Below the pieces are notes generated by a model that saw only the letters and a list, made by a program, of their open reading frames with translations, was not told the origin of the DNA and ran no database searches. DNA of 64,000 nt. Origin: Filimonas lacunae (GTDB lineage Bacteria > Bacteroidota > Bacteroidia > Chitinophagales > Chitinophagaceae). This document shows positions 55,501-63,378 of the stretch, in pieces. How positions within the stretch are numbered: the first letter of the stretch is position 1; each line of letters starts with the position of its first letter. A program made the position numbers and the translations under genes. The stretch is from NCBI RefSeq assembly GCF_002355595.1, contig NZ_AP017422.1, positions 6,266,823 through 6,330,822 of the forward strand, given 5' to 3'.

Positions 55501-56951
55501 TGAGTTTGTATAACGCGCCCCCTGTTATCGTAAAAATTGATACTATATAAGTATTGGGCAGTATCCAGCACTTTAACCTTCATACCGGTTACCAGCCCTT
55601 TGAGTTTGCTGCTTTGGGAAATGTTATCCTGCGGGTAAGGAAACACAGAATTACTGGCCGCTACTCCATTGCTTTCAGTAGTACTACGTGTAGTTCCAAA
55701 GGGGTTACCCGACCAGGTATAGTTGTCGTAATAAGTTTCTATTAAAAGTTCAGTCAAACCACTTACACCCGGATAGTCGATACTAGAACTAGCCGCAGCT
55801 TGGTGTGCGCTACGGGTAGTAACATTGTTCCACAACCAGGTTTGTATAGGGCGGTCAATCGCATCATAACGGCTTACCACCCATTTACCTGCTGCACGCA
55901 TGTTTCCATCGCGGGTAAGCACCACCCTATCACGGGCATCATACACTATTTCTGTTTCAAAAGCGCCTGGCACCTTTTTTACAATCATCCGCCGCTTACC
56001 ATCATACTCATACCGAAAACATTGTTCATTATACAAAGTGGCAGTAAACATCCAGCTGCCTGCCTCCAACAACTTTACCCCTTCGGGCTGAATCACAGCC
56101 CGCAACTGCCCTAACAGGTCGTATACGTAATAAGTACATAACCAGCCACTATGCGCACTGCCAATACCAGTATCCACAGCAGCTGTCAGCTGCACTTTTT
56201 TCAGCACTATCTTACCAGCCTTATCTGTAAATTCTATTACCTGCTTACCTTGCTCATCCCGCGTAACTGTCTTCAACAAATCGCCGGCACGATAACTGCT
56301 GTCTGTGATATAACTGGGCCAGCTACCACCTGTGCTTTGCACCCGCCATAACCGCACCTCGTCGACCGTGGTATTGCACAAGAATTTTTGAATAATGCCA
56401 TTGCCAGTATCTTTTACCCAGCTATTCCCTGCTGCATATGTTCGGGCCACCCGGTTTAAGGGTGACGCTTCATATTCTGTTTTACTATAGTAAAAGGTTT
56501 CACCCTGTCCATTAATGGGACTACTGGCACCAGCATAAAAACTTTGTTGCCCAGCCAGCGCATTCAGTTTAAAAGCACCAGTCACTTCATTAGCTGCATA
56601 AGGCAAATATTGACGCAACACACGCCCATACACATCATACACCACCGGTGTTACCAAATCAACTGCAGCGCTGCCTGTTATCATAGAACCCTTTCTTGCT
56701 ACCGTTTGCAAAGGCCTGCCCAATCCATCAACATACTGAAACGTTAGCTGTGCCTGGTGCAAAGTATTCGTTAGCGTGATATTAGCAGTATTGGTTTCTG
56801 GTTTTACCACCTGCCAGGAACAGATATAATTGTTCAGATTGGTAACATAAGCGGTAGTAGCCGGCACTGTTGCATCCTGTGCAATTGCATATGAAACAGG
56901 CAATACGCCTAATACCATCAAAAGCAATAAGTAGTAGTATTTTGTTTTCAT
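52575..56951 (-). CDS. RHS repeat polymorphic toxin, DUF6443 type, with GIY-YIG-like tip
   Basis: A protein of 1458 residues from the ATG at 56951. It has a Sec signal peptide (YYLLLLMVLGVLPVSYA), a DUF6443 N-terminal domain (FQYVDGLGRPLQTVARKG), and many YD/RHS repeats (YVYDLLGQLRAVIQPEG, YDAASRILKADFG). The RHS core motif follows (GRFHQQDPLCDEF, YSFAYNDPNYWIDPMG at about residues 1170-1210). The variable C-terminus ends in about 90 residues that look like a GIY-YIG/URI nuclease: KIYRI, YKYGIT, Arg1398/1401, Glu1428 in LDLERYLV, and Asn1448. It overlaps the upstream small gene by 4 nt (ATGA). Confidence 0.88.
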   Translation of the reverse strand: MKTKYYYLLLLMVLGVLPVSYAIAQDATVPATTAYVTNLNNYICSWQVVKPETNTANITLTNTLHQAQLTFQYVDGLGRPLQTVARKGSMITGSAAVDLVTPVVYDVYGRVLRQYLPYAANEVTGAFKLNALAGQQSFYAGASSPINGQGETFYYSKTEYEASPLNRVARTYAAGNSWVKDTGNGIIQKFLCNTTVDEVRLWRVQSTGGSWPSYITDSSYRAGDLLKTVTRDEQGKQVIEFTDKAGKIVLKKVQLTAAVDTGIGSAHSGWLCTYYVYDLLGQLRAVIQPEGVKLLEAGSWMFTATLYNEQCFRYEYDGKRRMIVKKVPGAFETEIVYDARDRVVLTRDGNMRAAGKWVVSRYDAIDRPIQTWLWNNVTTRSAHQAAASSSIDYPGVSGLTELLIETYYDNYTWSGNPFGTTRSTTESNGVAASNSVFPYPQDNISQSSKLKGLVTGMKVKVLDTAQYLYSINFYDNRGRVIQTQSNNYSGGIDLVNTQYTFSGQPYIVINRQTKSGTNAQTTVTASYYTYDSLLRLAYISKGVRNTNVNSGTWLPNVTISELVYDALGQVQQKKLGRKKNGSGGYLTTPVETLTYSYNIRGWLLGINKSYITNSSSTANYFGMELGYDKNAVYSSSAKYYNGNIGVQVWRTQGDGEKRRYEYAYDAASRILKADFGQYTGSVWSNTTVNFNMKMGDGADPNTAYDANGNIKRMQHWGLKGTGILQLDNLSYNYYFGSNKLMNVVDSSNDVNTGLGDFRSSSIYLSALGGTKTNAAVDYTYDSSGNLLKDLNKDIGTATIKGISYNFLNLPQLITVANKGTIRYVYDATGKKWAKVVNEIGKPANYTVYLNANTFINNELQTISHEEGRVTYTAAAGSIAAKLSYDYFVKDHLGNVRMVLTEGERSDAYPPASMETAPAATEETFYSNVNTTRVNKPSGYPTDTYTNPNDKVSMVNGSGNKIGPGILLKVMAGDAFTYRANSWWSDSQIDVPVNLLSDLVTALSAGIGGVSNKASVAELAASSSFSTQIGTFLNSRGNNPIVPKAYVQWVLFDEQFNYVAACSGSSQVGAGNSFTTHMPSSAINLTKNGYLYVFVSNETQNQNVYFDNLQVTHIHGAILEETHYYPFGLTMAGISTGALNFSKVNRLKFNAGSELNGDVGLNWYETKIRGYDQQLGRFHQQDPLCDEFNNWSSYSFAYNDPNYWIDPMGAENISWEELKKRIENGTIQPGRYQHTSDGNTFEGSPASFFFDKSAQTLHVWTDPTYNSSTSTDANGVTSKEGFYTTGIHYKMPISDEYMPYEENGWDYVPFVGESKKAADEFYKGRWMSGAIHSALAASDLFLIKAAFTGLGKVAIKASVSGFVSLANRETKIYRIIDNATGTVYKYGITSKSLSGSYTRLERQLAKLGGGYSGAYIATLPNRAIALDLERYLVTFYKYNGPTGFRPPKNFLPLLDHWLW

Positions 56952-57355
56952 GGCCTGTTTTTTTGTAAGATGGTAGAATCGGGCCTTTTCCCTCTCTCCT
57001 GTAACACCCATACTGAATCTTTATACATACGATACTGATTCTCTCCTAATACGGTATAGTATAAAGAATCCCTGCTTCTGTTCACTTCCAGCATTTTGCT
57101 ACTGAACTCTGGTGTTTTCCAGAATTGACTGAATACATATCGTTTCTGTTCAGCTATCTTCAACTGGCCGTTAAACAGCGCGGTTTGCTGTTCAGCTGAC
57201 AAGCTGAATATGCGATTTATCAACAGGCAAACTTTACGCACTTGCTGCGAATCAGCCTTTTGCCCATTCTCCTTCCTGGAGTCAGGCTTTTGCTGTGCCA
57301 TTACCGGAACAAACGCGGTAAATATCAACACCGCAATGAGTATCAATATTTTCAT
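56948..57355 (-). CDS. Small exported protein of the RHS cassette
   Basis: A 135-residue protein with a signal peptide (ILILIAVLIFTAFVPVMA). The mature part is helical and charged (FSLSAEQQTALFNGQLKIAE), ending in a basic tail. It resembles small periplasmic helical proteins but I cannot name a family. It sits between the two large RHS-type genes and overlaps the toxin gene start by 4 nt (ATGA), so its translation is probably coupled to that of the toxin. A chaperone or export helper role is a guess from position. Confidence 0.7.
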   Translation of the reverse strand: MKILILIAVLIFTAFVPVMAQQKPDSRKENGQKADSQQVRKVCLLINRIFSLSAEQQTALFNGQLKIAEQKRYVFSQFWKTPEFSSKMLEVNRSRDSLYYTVLGENQYRMYKDSVWVLQERGKRPDSTILQKNRP

Positions 57356-57386
57356 ACATTTTCTTTTATGTTATTGTAAACAGGAA

Positions 57387-60300
57387 TTAATAAGTGCTTA
57401 CAGGCTGCCCGTAATAATGATAGAGATGCTTTTTAATAATATTACCATCATCATCTTTTACCAGCTGTAGCCGGTTATAAGCATCATAAGTATAATAGGT
57501 TGTTTTTCCGGAAGGATCTGTTTCTGATGTAATACCCACCAACGGCTTCACCGTATAACTAGTCACCTGCGCCACTGTACTAGCCAATGCATTGCGTAAG
57601 TTATTGAGTTCACTTTGTAAAGCAGCATCATTGGCAGGGCTTTGCAATATACTGTTGTTGACCAGTGATGCCACTGTATCATAATCACTACCTGTGATCT
57701 TTGCCACCAGGTAAGTGTTATTATATCCCCATAACAACACTTCATTTGGTTTATTATCCACCCGCTGCTCCTGTACATTCCCCTTACCATCGTAGCGGGT
57801 AATGTACAATACTGACGAATCTGAAAAGCTGGTATAATTCCGTATTTCGGCAGGCTTCAACTTCCCATTAAAATATTGATATACAGTTTTGGTTGCAGAC
57901 AACATTAACGAATCATTCCCTTTTTTTATATAGGTAACGGTTTCAATAGGCTGCAGGTAATTCATTGTTAGCAAAACATCTTTCCGCAAACTTTCTGTAG
58001 CATTTAATCCAAGCCTGAAACTATTGTTGCTATTAAATGCATACTGGTGATAGGTAAGCTGTATATTACCATCGTTCAGATAGGTTCGCTCACACTTTAA
58101 AACCGGGCGAAGCGCGGCGGTATGATAATCATACTCTTTCCTCAATTCGTTAACCTGTCCCACTCCATACTTCATGGCACGCTCCACTTTCAGGCCGCTG
58201 AAAAGACTGGTAAAATAATATGGCTTCCAACATCCCAGACAAGGATACAAATTAGGCGATTCTTCGTTATTGCAATACTGAGATCTGTAATAACCGGTAA
58301 CCTTGTAGGCCAATTGCCTGTTTATCATCATTTGTGTGCCTATGGTATGATCGTCCGGAGAAAAGCGCAACTCTTCGCCCCAAAAACCCAGCCCCAGCGA
58401 CAAATTTTTTATAAGCAGCTGTCCCGAATTATCATACACTTTTTCCGACACCACCTTACCTCGCATATAACCGTAATCAGGCCAGGGGGCTACCGGAAAT
58501 TCATCATCACTAATATAACTCAGGTTGCCATCGGCTGCAAAACTGTATTCCCTTTCGGTATATCCGTTACCCGTTTCCCTCGTTGTAACCTCGGGGTAAC
58601 AAACATAGGAACCACCCTCAGCCGAAAGAGGATACTGGCTACTGGAAGAAAGACGTAGATATTCGCAAAAACGTATAGGCGTTGCACAACCTCCTGCATG
58701 TATCACTATTACAGGACTAATCAGTAACCCGCTGCTGATAGTAGTATCTGTAAACCAGTTATACTTATAATTCACGGTATTAGTTACATTAGTAACAGGG
58801 TCATATTCTCTTAATTCTTTTACCCTAATACCACCTACAGTGAAAGCATCTTTGTAATAATAATTCTCTTTATAATATATCAAAGGGGCATTATAGTTCA
58901 ATTGCTGCCAATAAGCATATATTCCATATATGCCTTCATTTCCAAAAGAACTACTAAAAGAAAGCTCCAGCCTGTAATTTCCGTTATCTAAATCTATTTT
59001 TCTATCGTAATCATTGGTAAAGTGTATCACTTCGTACTCTGTATACTCAAATACACGAATTATCTTTACCGTAAATGTATTATAGGTGTACCCATTAATA
59101 TAATAACGAAATGAAACACCTTTCTCAGTACTGTTTATAGTAAATGAGTGCTGGTAAGCAGGCTGTGATGGATAATCAAAGGTAAAAGCTGATGTGTCAA
59201 ATTGCTCGGTAGTATAATATTTCAGATCGGGTCGCAACTGATTAATTTCTTCAGGTAACGCTTTATTACCCTCATATATAAACTCACGATAGCCACCTGT
59301 AGGATACGTAATCTTATTTAACGTATAAGTCTCTGCAAAATGTGGATTGGCCCTGCGTTCAGCGAACTCATCAACCACTAACGGTGCGTTAAACCAGGTA
59401 TAAACACCATTAGGCAATTGTGAGCTGTTATAGTTAGGTCCGTTATAATATCCCCAATAATCTGTATCAAATGAAGTAGTAGCTGGCAAATTTTCCCCTT
59501 CAAGATAACTAAAGGAATGTACAACACTATCTGTATTGTTTAAGCTCATTTCTGCCAGGTTCTTCAATTTCAACCGGTTACCAGTAAAATAACCATGGTT
59601 CAGGTGAAATGATTTTTGCACCTGCAAATCGGGTAAACTGAATAGTTTAATAGAATCAATCATTTTACCGCCCGACAAATCAGTTCTGCCACCGGAATTA
59701 TAGATAACCAGTTTTGCATTTCCGGCAGTAATGCTTTCCAGGGTACTTTCATACACTAAAGTAGTTACCCATGTTACATTAGACATGTTATCCTCCGGAG
59801 TACAATCAACCCCCACCGCCCCCGTAATGCGGTAATGACTTCCCGAAACGGTTGTAATAGAAGTGTTAGTAGTACTATAAGAGAAATCAACAGAATGTTC
59901 CTGCGTTTTATCTTCCATTTTAATCATATGCCAGGTGTTATAATAATTACTCCCCCCAGGTGGTATACCATAGCCACCTGATGTAGTAAAAATCACCTGC
60001 GAAAATTCCGGAACGCCAAACTCATACCGATTACCTTTATCATCTGTAATAAGCCAGCCGGTAGTTTCAGCACTGCCGCTTGCCAAACGCTCAATAGTAA
60101 CAGGCAGCTGCTCGGTTAGCTTGATGGTACCTGTTTCATCGAAAAAGAATTTACCACTAATGCCATTACATTCAAAGTAATAGAGATCAGGTTCCATGTC
60201 TAAACGGTTTCGCAACACTTCATTCACATTTTGTAAAAAAGTAGTAGAAGTTCCCGGGAAGCCCGATGGCTTCAGCGATGAAGGCAGGATACCGTAAGGC

Positions 60301-60650
60301 CCATCATCCGGTACACCGTTCATAACACGGGTAACACGCCCACCTGCGCCTGCCAAATTCCACCCCAACCCTACTGAACTGGCAATTTCTTCCACCTTAA
60401 TGCCACCGTTATTATAACTGATACCTACTGGCACAGTAAGCGGCCCATCAGATAACTGACAAAGTGGAATATTAATGGGCGTGGTGCCCGTAAAACTTCC
60501 CACGGGCTTTTGTTCAGCCTTGAATAACGCCGCCGAATTGGGCGAAACCGGCACCGGGTGTGGATAAGACCCGTTAAAAGGTGTTTGGGCGGCACTTATA
60601 CCTGCCACTACTAAACACACTATAGTAAAGTATAGTCGTTTACAAAACAT
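57387..60650 (-). CDS. Large exported RHS-like protein without toxin tip
   Basis: A 1087-residue protein with a signal peptide (LYFTIVCLVVAGISAAQ). The N-terminal domain has phrases such as INIPLCQLSDGPLTVPVGIS, GGIKVEEIASSVGLGWNLAG and GRVTRVMNGVPDDG, typical of the entry domain of bacterial RHS/Tc-like proteins. Only one clear YD repeat is left at the very end (PSGKTTYYTYDAYNRLQLVK), after which it stops without a toxin domain. It lies 31 nt upstream of the small exported gene. It may form the shell or anchor for the toxin-bearing RHS protein. Confidence 0.82.
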   Translation of the reverse strand: MFCKRLYFTIVCLVVAGISAAQTPFNGSYPHPVPVSPNSAALFKAEQKPVGSFTGTTPINIPLCQLSDGPLTVPVGISYNNGGIKVEEIASSVGLGWNLAGAGGRVTRVMNGVPDDGPYGILPSSLKPSGFPGTSTTFLQNVNEVLRNRLDMEPDLYYFECNGISGKFFFDETGTIKLTEQLPVTIERLASGSAETTGWLITDDKGNRYEFGVPEFSQVIFTTSGGYGIPPGGSNYYNTWHMIKMEDKTQEHSVDFSYSTTNTSITTVSGSHYRITGAVGVDCTPEDNMSNVTWVTTLVYESTLESITAGNAKLVIYNSGGRTDLSGGKMIDSIKLFSLPDLQVQKSFHLNHGYFTGNRLKLKNLAEMSLNNTDSVVHSFSYLEGENLPATTSFDTDYWGYYNGPNYNSSQLPNGVYTWFNAPLVVDEFAERRANPHFAETYTLNKITYPTGGYREFIYEGNKALPEEINQLRPDLKYYTTEQFDTSAFTFDYPSQPAYQHSFTINSTEKGVSFRYYINGYTYNTFTVKIIRVFEYTEYEVIHFTNDYDRKIDLDNGNYRLELSFSSSFGNEGIYGIYAYWQQLNYNAPLIYYKENYYYKDAFTVGGIRVKELREYDPVTNVTNTVNYKYNWFTDTTISSGLLISPVIVIHAGGCATPIRFCEYLRLSSSSQYPLSAEGGSYVCYPEVTTRETGNGYTEREYSFAADGNLSYISDDEFPVAPWPDYGYMRGKVVSEKVYDNSGQLLIKNLSLGLGFWGEELRFSPDDHTIGTQMMINRQLAYKVTGYYRSQYCNNEESPNLYPCLGCWKPYYFTSLFSGLKVERAMKYGVGQVNELRKEYDYHTAALRPVLKCERTYLNDGNIQLTYHQYAFNSNNSFRLGLNATESLRKDVLLTMNYLQPIETVTYIKKGNDSLMLSATKTVYQYFNGKLKPAEIRNYTSFSDSSVLYITRYDGKGNVQEQRVDNKPNEVLLWGYNNTYLVAKITGSDYDTVASLVNNSILQSPANDAALQSELNNLRNALASTVAQVTSYTVKPLVGITSETDPSGKTTYYTYDAYNRLQLVKDDDGNIIKKHLYHYYGQPVSTY

Positions 60651-60669
60651 ACAAGCTTATATTTATATG

Positions 60670-62088
60670 TTATTTGAATGAATATTCTATACGCCACAGC
60701 AACGCTGGTGTACGGGGCACTTGTGAGTAGCTGAGAAAATCCCACAACACCTGCACCTTGGTGCGTTTAAAGGTTTTACTACGCAGGGAAATGATTTTAC
60801 AGATACCCACCAGCCCGCTCTTTTGCCAGCTGCTAATAGGCGAAGCATGGAGGTTGGCCAGGGAGTCAAGAGAAGGACGATAGTTTAACTCGTAACCACC
60901 GGTGGCCCAAAAACTACCTTTCAATTGCGCTTCCATAAAAGAACGCAGGCCTAGCCCCTGGGCAGATAGTTGTATATGGCTCCAACCGGTTCCCCAACCT
61001 ATTTTTCCGCTTATCCCCGTACCAACTATCCATTTATCAGAAAGCTTATATCCTACAGAAACAGCGACATCTGTAGTTACCGGAAAATAGTAACTGGCCC
61101 TTTGTGTTTGTATATTCATTCCAAGGGTGATGCGCTGCCATAAACTTTTTGTTTTTTGATTGTTAGGCTGAAAAGAAGACATATCCGCATTGCCGCTACC
61201 ATAGCCACCTTCTTTATAACCTGTAAGCTTATTTTGCACCTGTTGCAGATGGCTTTGTGGAGATGGCATATTTTGCTGCATAGCCGCATTCGCCACCTGC
61301 ATACTTCCATAACGGCTTGTCAGGCTGGAGGTGACCATTTCGCGGGTTTGCAGGCCTACAGGTACTGTAGCATCACTTACCTCTGCACTACCCGGAATGG
61401 CAAACAAAGCAGCCAGTTGCGAGTGTTGTGCAAAAAAGCGCTGAAAAGCAGGTAATTGTTTTACGGAAGAAAGCAACGCATTTTGCATCAACTGCGGGTT
61501 ACTAAGCATTTGCCTATATTGTTGCATTTGGGCTTTGTAGTAATAACACTGCTTATTAAACTGTTGCCACTGTTTTAACATGCCCAGTTGTTGTAATTGC
61601 TGCTGCCGTTGTTGCAGAAACGTGGATGCCTGCTCGGAAATATTCAACTGCTGTTGCACCTGTGCCACCTGCCCCAGGCTTTGTGTAATACGAGAATCGA
61701 CTGCAGGCAATTTACTTTGAACAAAATGCAAAGCAGTTGCTATTGAATCCACCCCACTGTTATACACGCTACGAAAAACATCCGCAGGTGGCAATGGTTG
61801 CAGTAATTGTACATAGCCAGTATCTGCATTCAAAAACAATTGCTTTGCCAGCAGACTATCTTTTAGCACCAACTTGTTGTACATGGCCGTTTCCAGCTTT
61901 TGCAAACGGTGTATATAGCGTTTCGTTTGCTTTTGTATGCGCACACCTGTGGCATCCAGCTCACTGTTTATTTGCCGGAACGCTTTATCCGGTAAGTGTA
62001 GCATGTCGGGTGCAGACTGTTGTGGCGTTTGCCGGCCATTGGCGTGTAAACACAACAGCATGCCCAGGGCCGTAAGAACATAGTTCAT
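60670..62088 (-). CDS. Coiled-coil protein with C-terminal outer-membrane barrel
   Basis: A protein of 472 residues from the ATG at 62088. The order is: signal peptide (YVLTALGMLLCLHANG), a long glutamine-rich helical region (about residues 30-300, e.g. FLQQRQQQLQQLGMLKQWQQ), then from about 320 a strand-rich part (ITLGMNIQTQRASYYFPV, AVSVGYKLSDKWIVGTGIS, FWATGGYELNYRP) ending LLWRIEYSFK. That terminal aromatic pattern fits an eight- to ten-strand barrel. It is the first gene of the cassette, 19 nt before the RHS-like gene. Role as dedicated exporter or anchor is inferred. Confidence 0.7.
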   Translation of the reverse strand: MNYVLTALGMLLCLHANGRQTPQQSAPDMLHLPDKAFRQINSELDATGVRIQKQTKRYIHRLQKLETAMYNKLVLKDSLLAKQLFLNADTGYVQLLQPLPPADVFRSVYNSGVDSIATALHFVQSKLPAVDSRITQSLGQVAQVQQQLNISEQASTFLQQRQQQLQQLGMLKQWQQFNKQCYYYKAQMQQYRQMLSNPQLMQNALLSSVKQLPAFQRFFAQHSQLAALFAIPGSAEVSDATVPVGLQTREMVTSSLTSRYGSMQVANAAMQQNMPSPQSHLQQVQNKLTGYKEGGYGSGNADMSSFQPNNQKTKSLWQRITLGMNIQTQRASYYFPVTTDVAVSVGYKLSDKWIVGTGISGKIGWGTGWSHIQLSAQGLGLRSFMEAQLKGSFWATGGYELNYRPSLDSLANLHASPISSWQKSGLVGICKIISLRSKTFKRTKVQVLWDFLSYSQVPRTPALLWRIEYSFK

Positions 62089-62377
62089 GACCTTGTTATT
62101 TAGCTTATAAAAATGGTTTACCAGGCACTTACATAACAACAATACCCGGTGAGGATATAGAATTTACAGCAATCAGTTTTTTCCAGGAGTTGCATAAATA
62201 AGGCAGGCCAGCCAATGCAGCATGGCCCACCCTTTACCCCCTCCAGGATAAATAAGAACGTATCATAAAAACAGTTACCTTTTTACTTCCCGTCAATAAA
62301 AAAGTAAGCGCCTTCTCTTATTATAAACCGGAGGGAGATACTGATTTCGGAGTGAGACAAAACGCTTTAACGTTTAA

Positions 62378-62947
62378 TTAACATACATAATCTGCCAGCT
62401 GGCCGCGCAGTTTTAACCGGGCCTGCTTAATAATATATTCAGTAGTAGTAACAGACAGCTTTTCGCTTTGTGCAATTTCTTTACAGGTAAGGCCATGCAA
62501 AAGCAGCCGAAAAACCCTGGCTTCCCTGCGTTCCAGGCTGTGTTCCAATACATAATTGGCATCGCCTGCCAAAGTGTTATAATGCAGGGAACCTCCTGGT
62601 TCACTTTCGGCTTCGGATAGCCGGTTATCTAAATATACATACCGGTGCTTTCGCTCTCTTTTTTGATAATCTACATAACAGTTACGCGCTACCCGGAACA
62701 GGTATTTCTCTATAGCCCGCTGGCTATCCAGCTTGTTAGCCGCTATCCCCTCCTGGTACATCCAGCATTTTACCAGGGTATCCTGCATAATTTCTGCCGC
62801 TACTCCTTTCGATCGCGTTAACACTAATAGAAAAGAATGCAGTTTTTTATGTGCCTTTTCATAAGCATGGTTTCCGGAAAGCACTGCTGCTGCGGATGTG
62901 TCGGGCGGCTCAAAGGAGGAGTGATTACTTAAACGTTCGAAAAGCAT
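62378..62947 (-). CDS. ECF RNA polymerase sigma factor
   Basis: An extracytoplasmic-function sigma factor. From the ATG at 62947 it has 189 residues, the usual size; ATGs at 63019 and 63052 would add an odd hydrophobic stretch (TLIFEFPFRWLILLFAQ). Region 2 is seen in LTRSKGVAAEIMQDTLVKCW and EKYLFRVARNCYVDYQKRER. Region 4 is the helix-turn-helix LTCKEIAQSEKLSVTTTEYIIKQ at the C-terminus. It diverges from a FecR-type gene. In Bacteroidota such pairs usually control SusC/D-type uptake genes, which would lie beyond the right end. Confidence 0.88.
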   Translation of the reverse strand: MLFERLSNHSSFEPPDTSAAAVLSGNHAYEKAHKKLHSFLLVLTRSKGVAAEIMQDTLVKCWMYQEGIAANKLDSQRAIEKYLFRVARNCYVDYQKRERKHRYVYLDNRLSEAESEPGGSLHYNTLAGDANYVLEHSLERREARVFRLLLHGLTCKEIAQSEKLSVTTTEYIIKQARLKLRGQLADYVC

Positions 62948-63372
62948 TTTAAATGCCTGCAGGCTTTGTGCAAATAAAAGTATTAGCCAGCGGAAGGGGA
63001 ATTCAAAAATTAGCGTCATTGTTTTCTTTTTAAGAGTGTTAGTCTGGACCATGGCAGCTTTACAAGCAACTCCACTTGTAAAGCAAACGGGAAGGATATA
63101 TGCCGCAGGGCGAGGATTTTACATGATCTGTAATAAAAATAATGTTTTTACCTGCAAAAAAGAAAGTTTTTGCACAACTTTCCGCTGCCATAACCTATAG
63201 AATATTTATTATATGAACAACTTGTTCCTTTTAAATGCCAGTATGAATAAAATTTATAGTAAAGCATTTTGTTTTACTGTTTTTTACTCCTTAGTTTTAC
63301 TGCACAATACTGGTTCCCGTTCGGTATTGCTGTTGCCCTAACCAGCAACTGCTTTCTATTTATTTATAATAA
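62948..63372. other. Divergent regulatory region between sigma and FecR genes
   Basis: About 425 bp if the sigma start at 62947 is right. It contains a 9-bp perfect inverted repeat (63058-63066 with 63075-63083) and an AT-rich stretch. A 42-codon frame at 63213-63341 has no convincing coding features. No exact TAnnTTTG was found; TAGTTTTA near 63292 is one mismatch away. Confidence 0.55.
63058..63083. repeat. Short inverted repeat near the sigma gene
   Basis: CTTTACAAG (63058-63066) and CTTGTAAAG (63075-63083) are perfect 9-bp inverted copies, 8 bp apart. A possible operator or leader hairpin. Confidence 0.6.
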
Positions 63373-63378
63373 ATGCCC

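Noticed and set aside
63213-63341. 42-codon frame upstream of fecR
   Set aside because: Short, AT-rich, no promoter box or conserved-looking motif; a chance frame is more likely.
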